A model generated the notes under the pieces. The model did not search any database. It had not been told where the DNA came from and saw only the letters and a list, made by a program, of their open reading frames with translations. Source: Labia minor (Eukaryota; Arthropoda; Insecta; Dermaptera; Spongiphoridae). Taken from it: a stretch of 64,000 nucleotides of DNA. The stretch covers positions 73,433,719-73,497,718 of the forward strand of contig OY720348.1 of assembly GCA_963082975.1 (NCBI GenBank), written 5' to 3'. How positions within the stretch are numbered: position 1 is the first letter of the stretch; every line of letters begins with the position of its first letter. Shown here piece by piece: positions 54,682 to 64,000 of this stretch. A program made the translations under genes and the position numbers.

Positions 54682-57381
54682 CGAGCAGAGTGGTGGTCTG
54701 CTACTGCGAAGGCCACTGTCCTGGTGACATAACAAATGGCACATGCATCGGGCAACCAGGAAGTCAGTGCTTCAGTGCAGTCGAAGAAGTTTATAATAGC
54801 GATACAGATTCTTATGAACCTGAACGAACTTACGGCTGTTTGCCACCAGATGAACGAGGATTTATGCAGGTCTTGAATATTTTTCATCTAACTCAATATT
54901 ATATGTATATATATTTTAGATATATATATATATGATTGTCACTTTAAAATTACATAGAAATTCTCAAAAAATATGTGTGAACATGGAATATTTATATTCT
55001 TTAAATAAAAAAATTCTCTATTTTATTCATGTCAATTTCGATATGAGTAAAATATTAGTTTTCAATTTTTCTACGTTTTGTTTAATATATATATAATATA
55101 CAAGAATATGATCAGATTGATTTCTTATCACAATTCACTAATACATAATTATTATAAAATATTTTTTGATTTATGAATTGATAAAACATAAGTGCTTTAT
55201 TTAATTTAATTTAATTATTTTTTGTTACAGTGCAAAGGGAAATTAGTACCTCATCTTCAGGCCAAATCAATATCATGTTGTAATGATACAAATTTGTGTA
55301 ATAAATATTTGACTCCACAATATGTAGTAAGAAACACAACTCCAAAGCCATCTTTTGGTTATGATGATAGCATTCCTTATATTGCACTCTCTGTTTCAAT
55401 CACTATTTGTTTAATTGTTTTTTTGATAGTAATCGCCTTTGTTTACTTTAGGTAAATAATTATTTTTTCAGTGTAATTTACTCTTTCTCTCTATTCTATA
55501 ATTTATTTTATTTTTATAAGGTATAAAAAACGTGAAGATAGGCGACAAATGTATTTAGTACAATCCGCAAGAGATCCTTATCTTAATCTCACAAATAGTG
55601 TTACCATTCAGGCTCTTATTGATCAAAGTTCAGGATCAGGGTCTGGCCTTCCTCTTCTGGTAATTACTTAATCCTATTTTATACCCTTTTCATTTAAAAT
55701 AAATTTATTTCTATTATCCTATTGTGATGATTTCAGGTCCAAAGAACAATAGCCAAACAAATTCATATGGTAAAATCGGTTGGTAAAGGTAGATACGGTG
55801 AAGTTTGGTTGGCCCGATGGAGGGGTGAAAAGGTTGCTGTTAAAGTATTTTTTACAAGCGAAGAATCAAGCTGGTTCCGTGAAACTGAAATTTACCAAAC
55901 AGTTCTAATGAGGCATGAAAACATCTTAGGTAATTTTTTCTAAATTCTTTTTTATTGGTTAAAAAGAATTTTATATTTTCATTATAATATAATCGAATTA
56001 AATTATTTTAAAATAGTTGAAATGTGTTGAACATTTTTTTTTTATCTATTCAAATCTAAAGTCTATAATTTTATTGCTTTCTTTCCGTTAAATAGTTATA
56101 ATTCGCTATTCAACTTCTTATATTATTTTTGTTTGTTTATATAGGTTTCATTGCTGCTGACATCAAAGGAACTGGATCTTGGACACAAATGCTTCTAATT
56201 ACTGATTACCATGAACACGGTTCTTTGTATGATTATCTTCATACTCGTGTTTTAGATTCTTCTTCTCTTTTGCGATTAGCACTTTCAGCTGCTAGTGGCA
56301 TTGCTCATTTGCACATCGAAATATTTGGAACACGTGGAAAACCTGCCATAGCTCATCGAGATATTAAGAGTAAAAATATACTCGTAAAATCAAACGGACA
56401 ATGTGTTATTGCAGATTTCGGATTGGCTGTTAGATATATGAGGTAAAAAATGGATTTATATATCATTATTTTATTATTTTTAATGAATTAATAAGTAGAG
56501 TGATATAAAAGCATTGAATAATTAAGATTCAAATTTGTTTTTTATTAATTTTTTTCAAAATATTTTTTAGTGATACCAATTCGATTGATATTGCCTCCAA
56601 CACACGTGCGGGAACTCGACGATACATGTCTCCTGAAGTCCTCAATGAAAGTTTAAACAAAAGATCATTTGAATCATTTAAGATGGCGGATATGTATTCA
56701 CTTGGACTTGTGTTTTGGGAAATGGCTCGACGTTGCACAATTGGAAAAAATATATTACACGAAGCTGATGATTACCAACCACCTTACTATAATTGTGTGC
56801 CACCTGATCCGTCATTTGAAGACATGCATGAAATAGTTTATATTAAAAGGATTCGACCACAGATTCCTACTCGTTGGGAATCCGATGAAGTAAGCATTTT
56901 TCAATTTTAAATCATTTCTTTTTTTATTTGATAATTTTTATTTAAAAATATTTTTTAAAAAATCAGTTATTCCTTGAATTTTGATCTTTTAATTTTGAAG
57001 AATTTTCAAATTTCTTAATTCTATCTATCTATATTAAATATAAAGCGTTAAAAATTTTCTTATTCAATAAATAATAATAAAATTTCGGTACTGCAAGAGA
57101 TATATTATCCGATATCAGGTTTCAACCTCTTCCAATCCACAATGACATTAATCTTTTCTTATCGATAATTTTTATAACTCTAGTTCTTTTCGATCCATTT
57201 TAAATCTCATAGAAACTTAATATACAAATAATATATGTGTGATTATTTTCAGGTTTTATGGACGTTATGTAAAATTATGCAAGAGTGTTGGCATCATAAT
57301 CCTGTTGTAAGATTAACCGCCCTCCGAGTTAAAAAGACTCTTTGCAAACTTGATGTTGACCACACTGTAAATTTTGTGTAA
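54682..57381 (+). CDS. tkv: BMP type I receptor serine/threonine kinase (thickveins/BMPR1-like), 5' exon not found
   Basis: Exons: 54682-54869, 55231-55451, 55521-55659, 55737-55929, 56145-56442, 56571-56889, 57253-57381; 494 aa visible plus a missing N-terminal exon that must end in phase 1. The activin-receptor ectodomain has [23 protein letters not shown] and [13 protein letters not shown]. One membrane span follows ([19 protein letters not shown]), then the GS box [11 protein letters not shown]. The kinase has [15 protein letters not shown], the L45 loop [22 protein letters not shown] and [18 protein letters not shown]. The L45 loop is of BMPR1/Tkv class, not ALK2/Saxophone or activin class, so it should signal through Smad1/5/Mad. 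Oddity: subdomain VIII reads MSPEVL where MAPEVL is usual. It acts at the plasma membrane with a type II receptor. Confidence 0.94.
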
Positions 57382-60040
57382 ATCAAGACAACATTAGAAA
57401 TAAGAGAGAATGAATAATGATTTTATTTTCTTTCCTTTGATTTATGGTTTGTACTTAATGGGTAAAAGTACATATATTAATAATAAATAAATAAAATAAT
57501 ATTTTCTAACACCTAATATGATTAGTACAAGTTTTTTGGAGAAACAAAATAAAATTTGCTTTAGGATAATAAATGTCCTATTAAAATAAAATAAAAACGA
57601 ATTACCAAGGAAATCTGATTTATTTGTAAGGTGGAAACAAACAAACAAAAAAGATTCCTTTCCAATGAAACAAATTGACTTGATTTAGATTCTATTTTCG
57701 ATGACTGCACCTTCATCATCCCTCAAACAATTTAGAATCTGAAAATGAAACTTTCTTATCACCAGAAATAGTTTTTTATTTTTGTTTATTTCCCCTCGCT
57801 ATAAATTTCATTTTCTACTAAGATATTTGTTACAAAATAAAAATTTAAATGAATTTTATTTTTTAAAATATATGTATATATTATTTAATTAACAGATTGT
57901 TCGTAAAAATATGATTTGCGAGAATTTTCAAATAAAATTCTGGCCAATAAATAGATTTTATTTTGTTAATAAATCTTTTTTTTTTCTTAAAAAATAACAC
58001 AAAAATTTTTAGTTAATTTTATCAATTAATTTAGAACACGCCTCGCACAAAAAAATAACTAGATATAAGAAAAAATTTTTATTAAAATATTTCAACTTCC
58101 AACCAGATAACGGGTCGAAAATGTGACAGAGATAGACTTTTTTATCTTATATACATATATTTAATGTTTTAAACAATAATTTAGAAAATATCTTAGTATA
58201 TTTTTATTCAATCGAATTTAAATATATAATTATTAAAAAAAAAACTGCTCCGAAGAAATAAGTATTTATTTCATCACTAATCAATCTTTTATTGCCATCT
58301 ATTAATGGTTTAATAATTTTCATATTTTCTTTTTTCCTTATTTTATTATTTTTTTGTATTTATTTATATAATTTACTTCATTTTTAATAGTAAAATTTGT
58401 AAATTTGTGATAAGTTATAGAATAAGTTATAAAAAAAATATCTTAATATGAATTTTTATTTATATTTAATGAAAAAAAAACTCCATTTCATGCCTATATC
58501 ATTTATATTTAATTATAATTAAAAGAAAAAAATTTGAATTTTTCATTTTTTTTCTTTTATTGTATATATTAATATACAAGTTTGATCAAGTTTCGAATTA
58601 AAGAGGTTTTTTAAAGACAAAAACAAATGTTAGTAAATAAAGTTAAAGAAATTATATTTTTATAGTATACCTGCTGCTCATAGTTTAACTAAAAATTAGT
58701 AAGACATTTTTATATAATTTACGATAATTATTAACTATATTGAATTGTTTAAATTATTTTAAAACCAGTTTATATAACTTTTTATAGTTGTATGTATATA
58801 TATATATATATATATATATACAGTATGATTGTTCTATTTTAGAATAGTTTTGTATGAATGTGACACTGAAAAATAAAAATAATAAATAATTTTAATTAGA
58901 TAGATTTTCATTTTCAATATATTACATTTTTTTTCTTCGTTTTTATATATAATATAAATTTCAACTTATTTAAACTTAGAGATATATAATTATAATACTA
59001 AAATATTTTTATAATAAATATTCATAAGAAAATTTTAACTTATAACTGAAATTTTGTTAATATTCCACTTCTATAATATTCATTCAACTTTCCAAAAAAA
59101 ATATTTCTTATATATTTATAGGAAATATCAACTAATATTAAAAATGAGACAATTATGTGATATAAGAAAATTTTATTTTATTGATTAGTATATCTATTCT
59201 ATATGGATATCTATTATAATATATGTATTTAAAAAAAAAATAAATAAATAAATAAAATAAACATCGAATACAGATATTATAAAAATAAATTGTATTAAAT
59301 AAAAAGTTAAATTTAATAAATAACTTTCTAAATGGAGTTTTTTTTTTATTATTTTACTACATACATATATTCTATATGTAAACAATTTGTAAAATTCTTT
59401 ATATTTCGTCATTATGGAATTTTCTTGCATGTGAAAAGATAAAATTTTATGACATAAATGAAATTATATAATTCATAATTTGGTCACAAAAATATACAAA
59501 TATATTGCTAACTTTTATAGTAGAGTTAAAAAAATGTACATAGTTTATTAAAAAAAATTTTTTTTAAAAATGAACCATTTGTTTTTATTTATGTTATTAA
59601 TTTTCATATGATTCCTTGAGTGATTTTATTAATTTATTTCAATGTTTGTTTCAATAAAAATAATAAAGTACCTTGTAACATACTTAGTATGCTACAAATT
59701 ACTGTATCAAGTAAGATTCTTTTAGGATTGAAACAAACTTAAAGATAAAATTATCAACCTTTAATTTTTATAGATATTTTATTAACCGACAACTTGTATT
59801 AAAACAATATTCTATTTATATATAATAAAATATAATTAGAGTACAGATATTTTATTTAGTCTTTTGTTTCAGAATCATGTGTTCAATTAAGTAATTACCC
59901 AACAAAATCACTCGAAATTTAAATTTTAAATAATTATAAAATTATAAACTTCATTATGATCATTTATTTAAACAGAATCGAAGTAGTTTCAGTGAAAATA
60001 GTCAGTTTTTTTCTTATTTCAATATCTTTATATATAATTA
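57382..60040. other. Intergenic AT-rich region with a nested inverted repeat
   Basis: Contains the receptor's 3' untranslated region and no further gene. Minus-strand frames at 57442-57648 and 59194-59430 are AT-driven hydrophobic runs without domain. A (TA)n tract lies at 58795-58820. Confidence 0.5.
59644..59738. repeat. Nested inverted repeat
   Basis: The outer arms GTTTGTTTCAAT (59644-59655) and ATTGAAACAAAC (59727-59738) are perfect inverted copies. An inner near-perfect pair TTGTAACATACT (59673-59684) and AGTATGCTACAA (59686-59697) sits between them. It could be a very small MITE or an RNA hairpin; no coding capacity. Confidence 0.6.
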
Positions 60041-63000
60041 CTACTTTTTTTGATTAGGCAATTTTTCGGAATCGTCATCAGAATCGTCCGTGTTTTCATC
60101 TTCTTTTACACTTGATGAACGCATAAAAAGATTCGCTGCCATTTTCATAAAACTTGATTTTGTATTCGAATTCGAATTTTCTGATGATTTTGTTCTTCTT
60201 AATTGTTTTTTTGTGATTTTTGTTTGAGAAATATCCACCTGATCATCATCTTTCGCCTTCAACAAATGTTGACGACATTCTTCCTAAAATATAAATGATA
60301 ATATTAATAATTAATATTAAGTTATAATTAGTCCTTTTGAACACGGTGCAATATACGTCAGCTAATTCACTTTTGAATATTTTAGGTTTTTAGTATAATC
60401 TTCAAATAAATTATCAACTTGATTCCATGATAACTTGATTCAATTTTGCTAAAATTTGTATTTAAAATTAAAAATGTAACATTAATGGAGAATAATTTAA
60501 ATTCTTTTACTCTAAAATATTTATAAACCATTAGATATTAGATATTTTTAATTTTATAAAATCCAACGAGTTACTGGATTTCATTAAGAATTTATTCATT
60601 ATACTAATTACTTATGCTAATAACGAGAGTAGTTTCTCTAAATTAAAAAATTGATAAAAAACTTTTTATACTCCATAATGACTGCTGAAAGATTATCGAA
60701 ATTGCCACAGCATTAAAAATAGATACCATTGAAATTGTTTAAAATTTTAAATCTTGTAGATAATATATATTCATTATTTAAAGTTTATTTTTTTTTATAT
60801 AAGTTAATAAATAAATTATTATTAGGCGTTTTATTTTGTTTTATAAAAATGCATCGTTTATATATATATATGATGAGCCGCAAATAAAATATGAGCCCGG
60901 GCGCTAGAATCGCTAGGGCTGGTCCTGATTACTCCATCCAATTCTTATCCTTTTCCAACTCCGTCATACATATTTAGATTGTCAGCGAAGCCTTTGTCTA
61001 TCTGTAGATCTTGATATTATTATTATTATTCATAATTATTATTTTATTCTATTTTACTAATTCATTAATAATTATTTTTAAAAATTTAACTTTTTCATTT
61101 GTAGAAAGAAAATAAGTTATTTATTTAAATCTGTCTGACTCATATATTGAATTAAGTTGTTATCTATTTATTCGTTTTGTTTGTAATTTGTTACTTTCTT
61201 TTCTCTCTCTCTATATATATCTATATCTATATATGTATATATATATATCTATATACTATATATATACATATATACAGATATGTATAGAATTCTTTTCAAT
61301 CTTAAATTGAATCAGTCACATATTAATAAGGAAAGGATTACAGATAAATATATTTCATAAATTTGATAAAGAAAATTCCATTCATTGCTCTCACTTTTTT
61401 TCCATCCGTAATTATTAGATGTTTGCATGTTTCTAATTCATGAATTTCATCCTCCATGGTATCATCTTCATCTTGAAATATCGGTTTATATTCTTCACCT
61501 GTAATTAATTAATACAAATTAATGAGTGATATAAATAAAAAATAGTTCAAGAAGTAAGTATGTCCTTGTCAAATGCAATCGAATAAAAATATGTTATAAA
61601 TCAGGTTAATCATACGAAGAGAATAAAATTCCTATTGGATCAAGATGGTTCTATCGTCTTGGAGTGGGTTATGTCCCCTGTATATCCACTTGCAAAATGA
61701 TGGATTGATTTCAATTCCTAATTTTAGATAAGAAAAATACAACTTGGGAAATACCTGGGTCGTTTGTTGTTCTATTTAGATGAAAATATTTGTCCTGAGC
61801 CCTTTTTTAGATACCTTCAAAAATTCATTCAGTGAGAGAGAGAGGAAAGGGAAAATATTAATATTTAACCCGAATATTAGAGTTGTATAGTCATGAAATC
61901 TCGAAAATTAAAAAAGATAAATTAATAAACCAATTTCTATATCAAAAGGTTATTTTTTTAATAAATTAAAAATACATTTTGTAGATCTAATACATCTTAA
62001 AATATGGGACCCAGATTTTTTTATTTTACCCTTGCTGAAATATATAATTAAATAAAAATAATTCATATTTAATTGAAAAAAGTATGAACATGTTATAAAA
62101 ATCTCTATTAATGGTATAATCCAAAATATAGTTTGCCATAGAAATATAAATGATTTGCTAATTTCACCAAATCGTATCTCTTCTACTAATATTACTGTAC
62201 AACTTCAATGAACACCCTGTACTATTATAAATAAATAGATATGTAAGATTTGATAATTGTTTCATAATAGGTTTCCGGTCCATCTATTCCTACTCACGTG
62301 GTAAGAAATTTCGAAAATTCAAAATTCGAAATAAAAATATTTCTATTGATACCGAATTTTGGTTTAGTTGGGATAAAAAGTGACTCTTAGAGTATGTACA
62401 CTCTACTCCCCTTTTGAAACATAATTTTAAATTAATGAAAAACAATAAAAATATAAAATTAATATAAAAAAAATTAAAAGAATTTTTTAAAGGTATATAT
62501 ATATATATATATATATAAATTTGGAGTCCTTAATTTAAAATTAAATTTAAATTTCTATTAAGTTCTATTAATGTTCTTTTTTATTGCATAAAAAACATTA
62601 TTTAAAAAATTGAATATTAAAAGCGTCAGAATAGTTTTTCATACAATACAAATATTTAAATACTATAGTATATTGAAATTTTATATATAAAACAGAAATG
62701 AAATGACACATTTTACATTTTTCTTTTAAAATTTTCTTAATATTATTTTATTCCATAACAATTATTATCTTGATCACAAAAATCACGTTAAGAGATTGTT
62801 TTAATATTACTTTGTATGAAGTATTTATTATTATTATTATTATTATTGAATTATTCTAATCCGATTAATAATAAAAAGAAAATTTAAAATAGAATTGTGT
62901 GTGTGTGTGTGTGTGTGTGTGAATAATTTAATTTTAAATAGTAATCATTCGAAACATTCTTGATATATATATAAATATTAAATCCACATTATATGAAAAA

Positions 63001-63595
63001 TAGATATTTATATTTATTTTATAATCCAATTGGGAGAATGAAAGTAATTGGATGCAAGCTGCAATTTCTTATTCAATATGTTCATAATCTAAATAATAGG
63101 ATATCATTCTATATATAATATTTTATTCTATACATAAATGAGAGAGATAAATCTCTCTAGTAAAAATGGAATCAAAATAGGGATTGTTTATCCACTTCCT
63201 CTGATTATGGATGTATTATTGACTGTAAAATTGTCCCGTTTCAATATTAGGATATCAGTAGATAAAAGAAAGATCGCTTTTAAATTGGAATCTTTTCTTA
63301 ATTTCATTTTAGAAAATATTCCATGCTTTATTTTCAACGCAACAATAAAAGAGCACGTGTTCCAAAAGGGGACAGCCTTTTTGATGGAACCCATTTATTC
63401 ATTAAAGTATAGGAAAGATTGAATTTAGACCTTGACTTACCCTATCAGGCAGGTCATCTTTATTATAGATAAAAGAGAAGGGAAGAAAACATTTTCGAAC
63501 TTTTGATGTTAGAAAAAGCATCCAGAAATATACTTACCATATTTTTCGTCCTTTCCTCGAAATTTTCGGGATTTGAAATTACTTTTTAGAGCCAT
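60041..63595 (-). CDS. Unrecognised small three-exon protein
   Basis: Exons: 63595-63538, 61498-61395, 60283-60041; 134 aa, junction phases 1 and 0 fit and both introns (2039 and 1111 bp) are GT-AG. The protein starts MALKSNFKSRKFRGKDEKYG, continues EEYKPIFQDEDDTMEDEIHE, LETCKHLIITDGKK and EECRQHLLKAKDDDQVDI, then a basic/Ser-Asn segment, FMKMAANLFMRSSSV, and an acidic Asp/Ser tail ending EKLPNQKK. No signal peptide, membrane span or known domain is visible; it looks soluble and largely disordered with a charged tail. Matching phases over three separated, GC-richer open segments argue for a real gene. Intron 2 carries a hAT relic. Confidence 0.6.
60560..60927 (+). pseudogene. 3' end of a decayed hAT transposon
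   Basis: Plus-strand frames give, with stops, a SSFSKLK-like segment and MTAERLSKLP, then a following LKLFKILNLVDN. This is the hAT C-terminal dimerisation region (family pattern S.ERSFS.LK...MT.ERLS.L). About 150 bases on comes CCCGGGCGCTAGAATCGC then TAGGGCTGGTCCTG, ending at 60927. Reverse-complemented, this end begins CAGGACCAGCCCTAGCG, a typical hAT terminus. The 5' part of the element is absent. It lies within intron 2 of the unrecognised gene. Confidence 0.6.
62896..62921. repeat. (TG)n microsatellite
   Basis: Thirteen TG units in intron 1 of the unrecognised small gene. Confidence 0.95.
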
Positions 63596-64000
63596 GTCGG
63601 GTCTTGGAGGAAGAAGTCCAACTGACGATCTGCACTCCGACTGAAGTGTCCGGCTAATGACAAGGGGACATGAGACTCTCCCCCTCCCCCCTCAGCCTTT
63701 ATACTCGATTAATCTATCTGTTCCTCCACGTACAAGCCTCACAAAAATTTCGGATAAAAATGAAAATCGAATCGACATATATCATTTTTTAATCGAATCA
63801 TTTTTTTCTTTAACATTCCTATCTGCATATTTATTTATCAATCTCTCTCGTCTTTCCCTAGATATTATTATAATAAAAATAAATAAAATAAATAATAAAA
63901 CAACTAATGAATAAATCAAGTAAAATAGAAAATATATAAACCTTCAAAATATTTATTTTCAAAATAAATTTGTTTTAAAGAGAAAAGTTTTTAAAATATA
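63596..64000. other. Upstream region of the small unrecognised gene, to the window edge
   Basis: The first 100 bases (63596-63700) are GC-richer and contain a CT-rich tract (CTCCCCCTCCCCCCTC), consistent with a 5' leader or promoter of the minus-strand gene. The remainder is AT-rich. No other gene seen. Confidence 0.4.

Overview
The window is eukaryotic nuclear DNA. It is very AT-rich and intron-rich, with GT-AG introns, and its gene content is animal: a BMP type I receptor, the Wnt co-activator BCL9/Legless, AMPK alpha and the ciliary protein CEP290. The compact genes, mostly short AT-rich introns and many Tc1/mariner, Helitron, hAT and LINE relics fit an arthropod. A copepod such as a sea louse is my best guess, but nothing in the sequence proves it. 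Exons were placed by eye from protein similarity, splice sites and frame closure. All eight multi-exon models close in frame with no internal stop. One junction in CDC40 needs an unusual acceptor or an indel, and the BMP receptor lacks its first exon.

Layout: 1-8.6 kb is mostly noncoding. It holds a possible CDS tail at the left edge, a decayed Tc1-like transposase, a foldback mariner derivative, GC-rich islands and one unidentified GC-rich putative exon (7095-7259, minus). BCKDHB (plus, 8725-15786) has 8 exons; its large third intron carries a nonautonomous Helitron and one copy of a 1.12-kb repeat. A short, divergent CEP290 (minus, 22354-16242, 19 exons) is tail-to-tail with BCKDHB and has an RFX X-box about 90 bp upstream of its ATG. 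The next 5 kb is AT-rich with hAT-type MITEs and a LINE tail.

PRKAA/AMPK alpha (minus, 30324-27358, 12 exons) and the glycogen branching enzyme GBE1 (plus, 32549-39447, 14 exons) are divergent neighbours. GBE1 intron 8 holds the second, nearly identical copy of the 1.12-kb repeat. Next come BCL9/legless (minus, 47689-42272, 5 exons), the splicing factor CDC40/PRP17 (minus, 52786-49569, 10 exons), a thickveins-like BMP type I receptor (plus, 54682-57381) and a small unrecognised three-exon gene (minus, 63595-60041).

These are ordinary housekeeping and signalling genes with no shared operon-like function. The one suggestive pairing is AMPK alpha next to the glycogen branching enzyme, since AMPK senses energy state and its complex binds glycogen. 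I saw no dedicated novel multi-gene system. The most unusual items are the mobile-element structures, the shortened CEP290 with its X-box, and the CDC40 splice-junction anomaly.
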